Shown here in pieces: positions 35,483-47,900 of a DNA stretch of 64,000 bases; positions within the stretch are counted from its first letter, which is position 1; each line of letters begins with the position of its first letter. This DNA comes from Cladobotryum mycophilum (taxonomy: Eukaryota > Ascomycota > Sordariomycetes > Hypocreales > Hypocreaceae), in assembly GCA_036429605.1 (NCBI GenBank), contig CM071589.1, positions 2,914,001 to 2,978,000 on the forward strand, in the 5' to 3' direction. Made by a program: the position numbers and the translations under genes. The notes below the pieces were generated by a model, which made no database searches, had not been told where the DNA came from, and saw nothing but the letters and a program-made list of their open reading frames with translations.

Positions 35483-36374
35483 ATGCCGCGGCTAAAGTTC
35501 AACATACTAGACCTCCCGGTCGATGTCCTCGCGCTTATCCTCCGCCCGCTTCTCACAGCCCCGGATGGCGGGGTCATATCCCTATGCGCGTGCACTGCCT
35601 GCCCCGTCAACCCGCTGCCTATACTGCTGATTCACCCGTCGATATACGCCATCGCGTGCCCTCTGTTCTACGGGGTGGCCAACGGGTTCCTGTTGGATCT
35701 GACGGGGAAGCATGGGGGCCACGTGAGGCAGTGCCTGCGCGAGGCAGCTGAGGAAGAGGAAGAGGAAGAGAGGGGCAAGGGCCGGGGCCGGCCGTGGCTC
35801 CGGCCAACGGGGGGCAGACTTCTTTTGCTGTCCCCGGAGGCGAGGCGGAGGGTTCAGAGGTTGGAGGTGAGGATGGATAGGTTGCGGGGGTGGGTGTATG
35901 AGGAGCTGGGGCCGTTGATGGAGGATATGGCAGTGCAGGGTGGGTTGGCCGACTTTTGTCTCACGGTTTGCTACGGAGGCGATGGGTCTTCCAACAAGAA
36001 TAAGAGGAGAGGGGCCGTCGCTACATCCTCCCGGCCCAACGCGCCTGGGGGGAGGAGGGGGAGGGGGCAGCGGATTGTTTTCCCGGCCGCCGATGGTGGG
36101 CCTGTTGGGGCTCCTGGCGGACCCGGATCTGAGGACGGCGCGGCTTAGGGTCACGGCGGTGCATGCACGGGACTGGTGCCCTTTCCACGTTGGGAGGAGA
36201 GGCGGCTCTAGGGGCAGTGAATTGCCGAATCGGGATTGTGAGGGTGGTGGTGGTAGTGGTGAGGTTGGATCTGGTGAGGGGGAGGCGTTGATGGAGATTG
36301 ACTGGCGTGCGATACTAAGGCAGATTGATCCCGAGGGGAGGGAACGAGCGGTTTCCTGGGCTGTGGAAGAGTAG
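35483..36374 (+). CDS. F-box-like protein of unknown function, about 296 aa, with a frame break
   Basis: The frame opens MPRLKFNILDLPVDVLALIL, an F-box-like start (LPxDVLxLIL) found at the N-terminus of many fungal F-box proteins. A Cys-rich stretch (CACTACPVN) and HPSIYAIACPLFYG follow. After an acidic patch (about residues 92-98) and a helical region, the frame becomes unnatural (Gly/Arg-rich), and a neighbouring frame takes over with SRPPMVGLLGLLADPDLRTA, RDWCPFH and the end EIDWRAILRQIDPEGRERAV. The switch lies in or near the G-rich tract 36047-36067. The total length is one base more than a multiple of three, so one surplus base (or two missing) would explain it. No GT..AG intron of suitable length and phase is visible. 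It could be an assembly error or a pseudogene. Confidence 0.6.
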
Positions 36375-38625
36375 ATGAGACATCCATGGGTGTGGATGGA
36401 TATTTACAGTCAGAGCTGGATAGTCCTAGGTGAGTCGACGAGGATGACGGGAGGGCTTGGTCTTGAGAAGTTGGCACATGTGCTGTCCCGTATGTCTCAA
36501 CTTGTGGGATACAATGAAGCGATGAAATGTATTATTTTATATGCCAGTGTACATGTATTTGCCGAGGCTTACTGCTACGGTTTGGGGGAGAGGCGAGTTG
36601 AAAATCACATGAAGAGTTATGCGCCATGTGAAGATCGGGGAAGATGTCTGTATCGTGAAACTAATTATGTAGTAACATGAGCTTTTTTTTAAATAGAAGA
36701 AGACTATTATCTAATCTCTCCCAAGATGTAAGCTTCTGCCAACTTGGCGTTGTGATTGCCATGGTGTATGTAGCTATACGAGATCTCGGCGACTGCAAAT
36801 CTCAGCACAATATCACACGCCGATACAGAACAAAAGATCAGTTTAGTATACCAATTCAGAACCGTATATATCAGTCTATATGATCAATTGCAAAGACCGG
36901 GAGAGTAATGTTTCTTTGGGAGAGTTGATGCCATTTATACAACGAGACGCTATCCAGGGAGGAAGCAAAGCCGGTAGCAAGCGGGAACGAGTAAGAATAA
37001 CTGCCATTCCATGGTGAAATCTTTTAAGCCATGATACTGGATTGTCTAAAGAAAATATATTCTAGCGTAGAATAAGGAGAAATTAGTGTTTTATCGTCGG
37101 AACAGCTATTCAGTCTGGCTGGTAGTGTTGCCCGTGATGTGTTGTGCTCGTCATCAAAGGCAACATGGGCCAGCTCAGCAAACTTATATCATGCACCTAG
37201 ATAACGGAATGGCGGGCTGTATATCAAACAGCCTTATTACTATCATTACATGGAGAAACTGAGCATGCACAAAAGACGAGGTTTCGATGCCTAACTGACT
37301 GCAGTCTCCTTCATTCTAGACTCATTGTTGTCGCTCATGTGCAACGAGGGGTACACTCAAGAGTCGAAGTAAGTAGTTCTATCAGGGCTATGGACTTTCA
37401 GAAAGATATCTGCTTCTCTTTATTCACAGCTAGTGATATATTCCCGAAAGATGATTCCACCCATAGTAGAACTGGTCGTCATGATGCGACTAGATGGGGT
37501 TCCTTGGTCATGATGCCGGGTAGATACTACTCAATCAAGGATCGCCATTGGAGATGGGTACTAGGTACGTTTGAGAAAGAGGGCGGGATTCCGGTCAAAG
37601 ACACGATATGACTGGATCAACACTGTTTTTTAGGTATGGGAGTGAAGCGATATCAGCACATAGAGGGGCATCACATGGCGTTTCCTACGGGTGAATTCCG
37701 CCTCGCTGGCACCGCAGCAACGAGGGTGCAAGATGGTCGTTATCATTGTGAATTTTTCTTGGGTAGCAAGACTATTTAATTCATGCATTGTCATTTTTTC
37801 CTCTACGGAGTCTGGTGAATAGTGTCATGTGGCTGTTGAAGAGTGTGATATCTTGCGATCGGGTGTTTTGACCTCGGAGAAACGAGATTTGAAGGTGACA
37901 ATGGTAACTAACGTAATGAAAGCATAAAAATATATGTAGCATATAGTTGAATTCACAATTTTTTTGGGAACTATTATATTCCTTTTCTTACGTAAATGGT
38001 CATCATCTTCAATGTAAACATTACGATGTAAAAGTTGGTAATATGAAAGCAAATAGACACAAGATTTATAAAACATATTAGACACTGCTATGCCCTCCCA
38101 CGACTATAAGATGAATGGGAAGCAGAGACTTTTCGGGCCTTTGTCGCGTTTCTTGGCGAGCTTCGCTTAGGAAAAAATTTTCTATTCTCCTTCATCACGA
38201 TGCGTCCGACATTAAATTGCCAAGTGCCTGCAATTAACTCGCTCATGCAGGTACGGAAGCGGTATCACGGCGAGCGATTTTTAGCAGATTTCCCTCTTCA
38301 GTCTAATGATGCATAAAGCCAAGGCGAAGTAAAAAAAATAAGGCTCGGCAACATGTCAATGTAACAGGAAGAATTATATATATATAAATGTATGTATGTG
38401 TGTCAGATGTCATCTTTTGGGGGTATAGGGTATGGGGTATAGGGTATAGGATACGCGCACTTGGCAAACGCAGAAAAGATCCCTGGAAAGATGCAACATC
38501 GTATACTTGCATTATTAATAGCAGGAGAAGATTACTCTAAATAGAGCGCAGCCGAAGAGGTTGATGCAACACTGCGGAGGCGCAAGTACTCGGAATGCCG
38601 AAAAATAAATTAATAACAATGCTAA

Positions 38626-38648
38626 CAATAATAATAATAATAATAATA
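38626..38648. repeat. AAT microsatellite
   Basis: About seven AAT units ending in TAATAATAAA. Confidence 0.8.
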
Positions 38649-38994
38649 AAAAGACAAGGAATAAGAAATGGAAATGGAAATGGAAAATGGAAATAGTAAG
38701 CAACGGAGGAATTGTTGCTGTAGAAATGTTTGCTCCATGTTGCATGGCGGATGGAGACCAGTTATGTTGTCTTGTGTCTGAGCATTGTTTGCTTGCCTTT
38801 TTCTTATGCATTCCTACAACTTATGCATGAATAATATGTCGGCCCCCTCCTACTTGTACCTACCTCCCTCCCTACCTACCTGTATTATATTAGTGCATGG
38901 ATGGATCATCGCCAGTTATGGATGACAAGTTCGCATCTTCTCACCTTTTCTCATACTAATCCCAATCCAATCTCTTTTTCTAGAACGTGCAGGC

Positions 38995-39030
38995 TCCTCT
39001 TCCTCTTCCTCTTCCTCTTCCTCTTCCTCC
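38995..39030. repeat. CTCTTC hexamer repeat
   Basis: Five to six CTCTTC units; on the minus strand they yield a spurious Arg/Lys-rich frame. Confidence 0.8.
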
Positions 39031-39301
39031 TCCTTCTCCTCCACCCTCTCCCTCCATCATGTCCATCTGCGTAACCCCCTCCCCCCAAAAAAGCAAACGG
39101 CCAGGCCGGAAGGATATGGATCCCTCCTCTCCCCTCCACGTATCACCCACTGAAACGACCTCTCGGCTCTTTTCACCACTTTCATACAGTCCCTTTTTTC
39201 TTTTCTTTCTTTGTCTCGTATAGCCATGGAGGAGGAGGGGGCTGGGCAGTGCAGTGCAGTGCAACTTTGTAAATAATATTAGTAGTATTGGTACAGAGTA
39301 G

Positions 39302-39303
<2 letters not shown>

Positions 39304-39335
<32 letters not shown>

Positions 39336-39344
39336 GATTATTAT
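39304..39344. repeat. TTA microsatellite
   Basis: About a dozen TTA units, followed by interrupted copies to about 39354. Confidence 0.85.
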
Positions 39345-40638
39345 TTATTATTCTTATTGCAGCTGTTGTTATTGCTATTGTTACATATTATTCAGCATCA
39401 TTATGATAGTACCTTGTACTCTCGTACTCTGTACTCTTGTACTCCGTACGCGTACACACACTAATCACTGATAACGGCACAGACCCCAAAGATCCCTTCC
39501 CCCCATTGATTGTCCAGCCCGCTCATGCTGATCCTCCTCGTCCTCCTCCCTCTTCAGCATCTCATCCATCTGTGCTCCATCTCCCTGTCTCTCTCCCCCC
39601 TGTAAAAAAACGAATCAAAGAATGGGAACCCCCACGCCCCCCAAAATCCTAGACGGCATCTAGAATCTCCGTTCCAGCTCCCCGCACTTTATTTTTTGTT
39701 GTTGTTGTTGTCTCTCTCTATTTTTTTCTTCTTCTTCTTCTCTTTCTCTGCACTGGGTCTAGGTTCAGCCCTTTCCACTCTCTCCCTCCCACACACCCCC
39801 TGTCCGTCTTCCAATCATGTCTCAGGCTTTATCTCAACAAAAAAAAAAAAAAGAAGAAAAAAGTAACAGCGGCACAGATGAGATGAGATTGGCGGCAGCC
39901 TGAAGGTGGAATCTAGGGGTGCAAGGGATGATGGTCCCCCCTTCAGCAGAACCAACCACTGGCCATACCACACACACACTGCATTGACTTGACTTGGGAA
40001 TACTGACCAAGCAAAAGCCAAGAAAAAGATATGAGACTACAGAGAGAAGAAGAAAAAAGAAAGAAAAAAGGGACCCTGGTTCGGTCAATCTTGGATCTGC
40101 ATCATGTGACGGCATGCCCGGCATTCCAGGCCCCCAAATTTAAAAAACCCATCCTTGGCGGTTTTGGAGATACAAGGCACAAGCAACTCTGCAACCCGTG
40201 TGGCGACAAGGGGGAGAGAAGAAAAAAGTAAATCGTCATCAAGCTGATCCAACATCTTGGGGTCGACGCCCGACAATCTCTCTCCTTCTCCCCCATATCA
40301 TCTCCCCTATCGTATGTTCCGTCCGTTTGCTCACTCTTGATGCCCATCACGCCACTGACTTTCTCATCTCAACCCAATGCAAGCCTCCCCTCCCTTTTCC
40401 CAATATGTGTATCTCTCGAGAGTCAGTCAAACAAGCCCCCGGGTCAGCGGAACCCAGCTTCCATCCCCGTTCCAGCCCAGTCCAGCCCAGTCCTAGATAG
40501 ATCTCTCTTCCCATCTCTCCTCGCCCCCCCGTGTCTGAGAGGGACATCTAGGTGGCTGATTTGGGAGATGGAGGGAGGGAGAGGCCCCCCCCCATGTCTC
40601 ATTGTCTCACCTCAAACCACACTCACGGTTTGTCATTG

Positions 40639-40662
40639 GCACAGCACAGCACAGCACAGCAC
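40639..40662. repeat. GCACA pentamer repeat
   Basis: Four to five consecutive GCACA units. Confidence 0.8.
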
Positions 40663-41397
40663 GGCGCAGCAACACAAAGGGTCGCATCAAAAGAAAAGAA
40701 CGTTACAGCACAAGAAACAAACTTCCCTTCTAAAGCCTAGACATTCGGGCATTGATAAGCTTCAAGCTTAAAATGACCTTATGCTCCACCCCGGCACGTT
40801 GCATTGCTGCGACATGATACAAGATGAGATTCGTCATCCGCAGCAGATCTCAGTTGGGCTTACAAGTAGTACTGAACTCCGTAATCCTATAGCCAAGCAC
40901 GCACGGGTCAAATCATCATGGTCTAGTAAGAAAACGTGCTTTTGTTATTCGTTTACATGTACATACTCTCTTTCTTCGTAAGCAAGATACAAAGCAAACA
41001 ACCATTTTTCTTCTTCATCATAATCATCTTCCATTTTCTTCCAAGAGATACAAAAGTGGTAACAGTAGTAATAATCCTTACACAGCTCATCATGTCACAC
41101 CATCTCAAAACTGCAAATCAAAACAACCCAAGATCCGGACCCATTCCTTATTGTGACGCCAAGCCCCCAGAGTAATCCCGTGCCAAGATCTCGCCAACGC
41201 GGAGCTAATCTGTCTTCTCCCGTCGGTCAAATCAAAGCTTAATATGCCAATCTTGTCAATCTTCTTTTGTGTTCCAAAAACAAATCCCAGACCCGCTTGC
41301 TCCATTCCTTTGTGCCAAATCCAGACAAGCCGATAAGCTTAATAATTCATGTTGAGAAAGAAGAGAGAAATTTTAATGCAGAAGCTGCCCCGCATGT

Positions 41398-41931
41398 TTA
41401 TGGGGAGCCGGGGATAACAACGTCGTGAAAGTCCGCCTTGTGCTCGTCGGCATGCTCACCCCAGTAAACGGGCCCGAGCTTCAACACTCTGAAGCCCGTA
41501 GTGGACGAACTGGAGGAAGATCGACGAGAAGAGGGCTCGGGCAGGGCGCTCCGAGTTTCCTCAACGAGAGGACGGCTGACAGGCATCCGAGGGTAGGATG
41601 CAGAAGTGGTAGGTGCCAATGAAAGGAAGGAAGACGGCTGCTCGGTAGAGGTAGTCGAGGCAGCGTCGTCAACGGCATAGAAATCTTCCTGGTGCTCATC
41701 TGCGTGCTCGCCCCAGTAGACAGGTCCAAGCTTCAAGACCCTGAAGCCATTGGAAGATCGTCGGGACCTGTCTGCCAAAGCAACACCCTCGCTGATGCTG
41801 GCTCTGGGAGCAGAGGGGCGGTTGACAGGCACGCGAGGGTAGGAATCAGAGGTAGTTGGGGCCAGAGAGAGGAAGAAGGGCCGGCGCTGAGCGAGCGCGG
41901 CGCGAGCAAAGTCCATGTTGGAGTCAGACAT
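41398..41931 (-). CDS. small protein of two tandem copies of a GFRVLKLGPVYWGEHADEH motif, 177 aa
   Basis: A single-exon minus-strand frame of 177 residues. Residues 20-88 and 102-170 are tandem copies. Each begins FLSLAPTTS.SYPR.PV.RP, passes through a variable Ser/Arg-rich linker and ends with the same core, GFRVLKLGPVYWGEHADEH, then an acidic DF segment. The core is identical in the two copies over 19 residues, and the DNA is also clearly duplicated (41421-41640 against 41688-41875). There is no signal peptide, membrane helix or cysteine. From memory, single-copy proteins with a similar core exist in other filamentous ascomycetes; the function is unknown. A TATA box lies about 26 nt upstream of the start codon. 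Preservation of the core despite divergent linkers suggests selection on a binding surface. Confidence 0.8.
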   Translation of the reverse strand: MSDSNMDFARAALAQRRPFFLSLAPTTSDSYPRVPVNRPSAPRASISEGVALADRSRRSSNGFRVLKLGPVYWGEHADEHQEDFYAVDDAASTTSTEQPSSFLSLAPTTSASYPRMPVSRPLVEETRSALPEPSSRRSSSSSSTTGFRVLKLGPVYWGEHADEHKADFHDVVIPGSP

Positions 41932-41956
41932 GTTTGCTTGGTCGGAACAAGGTAGA

Positions 41957-41963
41957 TATATAA
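41957..41963 (-). promoter_or_regulatory. TATA box of the tandem-motif gene
   Basis: TTATATA on the minus strand, about 26 nt before the start codon at 41931. This is very close, so the leader would be short, or transcription begins elsewhere. Confidence 0.45.
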
Positions 41964-44900
41964 GGATTGTGATAAAGGCAGGTGTCTTGAGGCTAAAGGC
42001 ACTGGCTTGGTCGGGTCAAAGGATATATGATGGATGATGTAGACACTTTGGTTTGAAGAGAAGATATGGAGGAAAGGAAAAACAGACTGGAGAAGTGGGA
42101 GAACGGCGTCCTCTTTATGCTTTCGCAAACGGGAATGCTTGTACCACAGTTGGCCGTACGGAGCTATGCATGCACCCCCAAACAACAGTGGCAATCCGGT
42201 CAAGACGGGATGCCGAGCCAAGCCAAGCATTTGGGATGGAACAAGGAGCATGGAATATGGAGCAATGGCCATGGCACGGCATCCCTGTGTGGGTAGTATA
42301 ACCACCTACGTAGGTAGGGGACTATTTTGTCTCGCACAGCTATAGTTAAAAAGGTGGGCTAATGGAAGCTTGGCCACGCCTCGGTCGCATCCTGACGAAA
42401 TGTCGCAGCCCACCCATTCCGGCATGGGAGCCAGTGCCATGGCTATTGGCTTGTTTCGTGGATCAGAGATAATGGACTAGGTGGTCCTATCTTCTGGCAT
42501 CCTTTTTTTTTGCGTCCATCAAAAAGAGTGTGGCAGTCGATCCCTCATTCGGCTGGGCTCTCGGGCTATACGGCATCGTCGAATTTGATGAAGCGACCTT
42601 GTTCAACCATGACGATTACCATTTCCCCCATCAACTTGTGCGAAAAATGCGCACACGGTTTCCTTCGCGGCCCTCGCGGCACCAATGAGAAATACAGCAT
42701 GTAAGAGTCCCCCCACGCCGGTGATTATGGAGATCATCATCCGGGTCCTTTTATTGGGGTCGCCGGCTCAGTCGGCTTGAGCCAACCTGGCTCTCTCTCT
42801 CGCTCGCTGGATGATGGCTGGCGGACTTCGCGGCAAAAGAGATAAGCAATATCGCCCACGTGCGAGTCGCAATTGGTATAGCGCCAATCCGTCAAAAAAA
42901 GCTGTGACGTGATGCGAAGACAAAGAGCCAGAGATTTACCGAGGCGTGGTCGGAGAGATGGGGGAGAGAGGCAGCGTTGGCACAAGATTTTTTCCGTCTC
43001 CGAAGGAGCTCTCAAGGCTCGATCCGTGGCTACCGTTGAAACGAACATGGCGATGTCTGCAAGGACGTTGAATATCACGGATGCCGTGCTCCACTTGAGG
43101 ATCTGATCGGAACGACTAGAAATGAAAATGTCCCGGAGCCTTGGCCGTAGCTCCCGGCAGATCCTCGTGGCTCATTGGATGCTCTCTCCGGCCACCAAAG
43201 GGATTTTTCGGAACGGTAATCGGGATGCCACCCATGGTTTGCCATGTGCCATGTGCCTGGCGTGGGTCGGCCGAACCCGAATTGCGGGGGAGGACCCGGG
43301 TTTTCTTCTCGAATCATGCCAAGAACACATGCTTTTAAGGCTTCAGTTCCCCTCTTTGGCAATCTTCGTGGTTCTTGATCTTTTCCCTCTCCTGATCAAC
43401 CCGTTCATGCATCTGTTGCTCCGATGTTAGCCGGCCGATGCAAACACCCCAATCACCCGCATGATATCTCACCACTGATAATGCCAACTCTATCAGAAGG
43501 AACCACTTCACGCCTTTGCAGTGCGCATGTGAAGACTGTGGTAATGTTCCCTAATACTTAGTGGCGTAAGGTCGCATCGCCTGAAAAAAAATTTGCGTCA
43601 AGGCCGTCAGAGAGGCAAACTCTAATCTACCCAACTCTCCACCCTCGGGTGCAAACGGTCAATACGAGGAGGAAGAGAAGGGCAATGAGAGACGACAAAC
43701 TCGGTATATCTGCTGTAGATGCAGCATCCTCGGAATATCTACGCAACATCTAACATGCGCAACTGGACGGAGAAGGCGCGCTTGTGTCGGATCACGAATA
43801 CTGTTCTCCCAACAGAACATCAGCTCTTCATCCGAAACGGTGACATTGCCTCTTGCCGACAATCCCGCAGAATCCTCCATGTAGCTTACCAGCAGAACTG
43901 GCTGCCTTATTCTGGAGATCATCGTGTTCGCCGTTCAAACGAGCCGAAGCCGACGATGACTCTGCACTGAGACTTTTTGCGACACATACGAGCTGGAGTG
44001 TTGGTGACGGGTTGCCATATGAAACAACACCATGAACTCTGTTCATAAATTGACCCAGCTGCTTGGATCACCCGTCTGGCTAGCGTCGGGGTGAAGTGTT
44101 ACCGCACTCATGAAACTCGTGGCAAGACCCCTTGTCTTGGGACGACCGGTTCAACGGTTCAACCTGTGATTCGAATCATGTAGGTACGTTGGGTGAATCG
44201 CTCAATGTTGGTGCAGTGTCAGCCAGAGCAAAGCAGCACCTGTTTGTTGTTTGATGCTGCTCTTTTTGATTTGATCACTTGGAAATATTTCCCTCATGAC
44301 ACATGACGAGAGGGCAGCGTCTGGCTTGGCAATGAATGAATATCCCGCATCCCAAGGTGTGGAACATGCGTTATGTTATCCTCGCAGTTTGCAGTTGTGG
44401 CGTTGTTACCTTGTCCATGAACCCCATTGACTACCACTTGAATAGCTTTCCAACGGATCAACTTGATGGTGTGGACAGATCATAAACCGTTATGCAGCCA
44501 TTCTATAGTGCGTGCTGTTGGTGAAAGGGAGTCCAACAGCACCATATAATGAAAAGGGTGCATGAAAAAGGCGGAGGGACAGACATCTCAAAGAAGCTTG
44601 CCTTGATGGGCTCATGACTAGCCCTCCTCATCCGATGGTGCGGAACGTGCAAGACAGGCCTGGTCTTGGGGGATTCAGAGCCGTCTGCTCCTGGCTTGAA
44701 TTGCAACTCTGTTGGTGATTCAAGTCATTGAGATGCAGGACCCAGTCATCCACACCGTCTTTCTTGGTGCTTTGAACTGTTGCTGGCTGGCTAGATGTAA
44801 GCTACTCCATGACCTTTTGTCGGATCGTCCCACCGCCATCCTCCCAATCTCACTCTTAACTTGCCGAACCGACCGGGAGCTGGATTCCCACTTCATTCGC

Positions 44901-47900
44901 CAAAAAGGGGAGGTGCTCTTTGTTGCAACTACCAACAACATCTTGATTCTCCAATAGTCTGGTCTAGTCTGCGGGACAATGTTCAGCTCCATCAGTCTTG
45001 ATCAATGTTTTCCTCCACTGATGTTGACTTCTTGGCCAGCCATATGAAGCAACCCCCTTGTCGCACCCTAAGCCTTATTGGGGACCGGTGGGGTAAAAGT
45101 TGCCATGTGCAGAAAGCGCGGCGCTTAAAATGACCCCTGATTGGCCAACGCATTTCAGGAACTAAAACATCACATCCAGCTACATCAACATGGGCGTTAA
45201 CAACATCCCAGGACAGGCTCGAAGCAGCGCGACGTGCGTTTGACGTTCAATAAGCGACGAGTCTCATTTCCTTGATCGGCAATATGCGCGCTAAGCAACA
45301 ATGAAGCCTTCCCATTTCGTCGTCGGTTGGCCTCCCTCGGCCATGGGCTAAACGCGAGCTGCTTCCGCGAGCAGTAGCCCACCAAGACTTGTTGCAAATT
45401 GGCTCCAGGATGCGTCCATCTCCTCCCATTCCTTTCTTGCTCATCCGCAACTGGGATGCATAGGTCATCTAGCCTTGCACTGACAGCATCTTACTACTGC
45501 GGCCAAGACATGCTAACATGTCAACCTCAGCCGCCCCCAGCGCCCAAGTAGGGTCGTGACATCCCCTGCTTCCTTCTCTTGCGTTGTTGGAAGGTGAGCC
45601 CGCAATGGAGAGTGCTAAGGCCCAGACTCCTGCGCACAAATTGATGTTCGAAAGAGTAGGTGGCAGCCGTAAAAGTGGCAGTGTGGTGACCCCAGCAAGT
45701 GTTCGGCATGCCTGGCTTCGGAGAGCAACGTAAATATCCAGTCAGGCAAGGTCACAGGCAGTGACAAATCTTCCTTACCACCTCACTACGGCACAGTATC
45801 CTACCAGGACGAACATGGCAGCAGGTACAAGTGCTTGTTTGCAACATGGCTGCGCGCTTGAATAAGCTCGCATGGCAGGAGAAGAGGTGGCGTTGCTGCT
45901 ATGCTTATGCATGTAACGTGTTGGGTGGCCATGAGTTGCTTGCGTTTGCTGTGTGGTGAGCCAAGATGCGGTGGAAACGCAATCGCAACTACTAGACCAA
46001 CGTTCTCAGACGCTAAAGGTTGGGAGTAAGAAAAATGAGGTAAAATCACTTGACTGCAGTCAAATGTGCCAGGGGCAAGCCGTTGGTTTCACACCAAGAT
46101 GTTGGTGGGATCGTGGATCATGCACGAGAAGCGATGCAGCTTGATGGATTGTGATGAGATGACTAGTTGAAGTCACCGCTCCGAATCACGCCGACTCAAG
46201 GGCAAATGTTGTTGTTGGTGGGAGTTTAGACCAAGAGGAAGCCATCAGCTGATCAAAATTAGAAAATACCTGCAGGAAGCTGCGCCATGCGTCGATAGTA
46301 TCTCCCTCAAGGGTTGACTGGTGTAAGGCAATGTAGGTGAAGGAGAGGAGGGAGGGTCGGCAGCAAGGAAATCTACCCGGCCGGCTGTCCTTAATGCCGA
46401 AGACGGCAAGAATCGGGGCCGCAGGGACGGCCGCATTGGGCTGTGAGCGGGATGATCGTAAAGGTCGAGGATATGCAGGAAATCAGTCAGCCTGGCTTTC
46501 TCCCCGGGTCAATCATGGCCGTCTAACATGAGGTAAGGCGGAATCGTAGACGAGCCACAGGCGCAGCACGCAATGAGTTGGCAAAAGACAGTCCTTGACG
46601 GAACGAGTATGCCAGAGCATGCCACGGACGAGCAAACAAGAAAGTGGGCAAGCAATGGTGACGTATCTCAGGAGAGCTGGTGACGGTTCATGCGTCACAA
46701 GTTGTTCCAGTTTGCCTACCATCGGCTACTGCGAGGCGAAGAAAGCGAGTTGAACCATGCCATATTCAGGAGACCAATATCAGCACGGATCCAAGTACAT
46801 GGCCCAATGCGTCCAAGGACCAATGTAGGCTGATGGGTGGAAAGGGGGGGGGGGGCAGCATGAAGTCGAGTAATTCGCCGGCTGAGCGCAAAGGATGATA
46901 TCCAGGGGCGGCAGGACCACGCACAGCCTGACAGGTCTGATGAGATTGCTCCAAGTGAAGTGGCACCCGCTCGCGTGTGCCATCCAACTAACACGAGAAG
47001 AAAGGACCAACAGGAATGCAAGTCGTCGGTGTGGAGCTCTCGTATATGACACCTTGCTCTCCTCGACAACGCTTGCTGGAGGTTTGTGCAAACGAGGGTC
47101 AGCTCTGTGGGTTGCGATAGGTGAGGTCGTAGCCCCTTAGCGTAAATTGCCATTGTCCACTCGATGCAGAGAGAGCAAGGAGGCATGTACCTCTACTCTA
47201 TAGCTCTCGTCCTGTGCCAGAGGTACCCAGTAGGTAGCATTACCACCACTACGTGGGTAGGTAGGTAGGTAGGAAGGGGGAAGTGAGGCCCATAATTGCT
47301 GTTCTCGGACAGATATCCGTTGCCTCTTGAACGGCGTTTGGATGGGTGCATTTGCGCTTGTTGTGCGTGCCGCGCCTCGCGCTCGGGGGTTTCCCCCTCT
47401 GGATCCTCGATGGCCACTTCTTTTTCGTAAGAGAAGCAGCGTCATGGAAAGAGAAGAAACCTTTCCCATCGTTCTATCGGCGGATGAATGGATGAATGGA
47501 TGGCGTCCGGCGCCTATTGAATATCAGGGGGGGCCTTCAGGCGCTGGATTGAGGAGTGTGAATGGAGGAAAAGGACGCAGCGCGCTTGCGGATGCTCGAT
47601 GCCGCTGCCTTGGCACCTTAATTGGTACATGGTACATGGGGACTAAAACTGGGTAGGGGCGACCTGTCCGCCAATTGGGTCAAGAGACCGTCATCTTTCC
47701 CGCAGAAAACGACGTGGTACCTGATAGAAGGTACCTTCACCTCAATGATGAGGTACATCTCGACATGTACCTGACTTGACCGATCTAAACCGCGTTCTTC
47801 AAAAGGAGGGTACCTTCGCGTTGTATGGATCCACCGCCAAAGAGACATGTATCTTCCATACCATACCTTCCTAGTACCTACCTACCTGTACTGATGTTTG

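Larger units (their letters stand above)
36375..41397. other. 5 kb intergenic region
   Basis: No gene I can support. The first half (36.4-38.4 kb) is AT-rich with short frames only. From 38.6 to 41.2 kb there are many microsatellites (AAT, TTA, CTCTTC, GCACA) and CT-rich tracts giving spurious low-complexity frames. Confidence 0.5.

Noticed and set aside
41421..41875. Duplicated DNA in the 41.4 kb gene as an assembly artefact
   Set aside because: The two copies differ substantially in the linkers and at silent sites, so it is a genuine older duplication.
46716..47186. 156-codon minus-strand frame
   Set aside because: It overlaps several frames of equal length on both strands and has no domain or splice logic.
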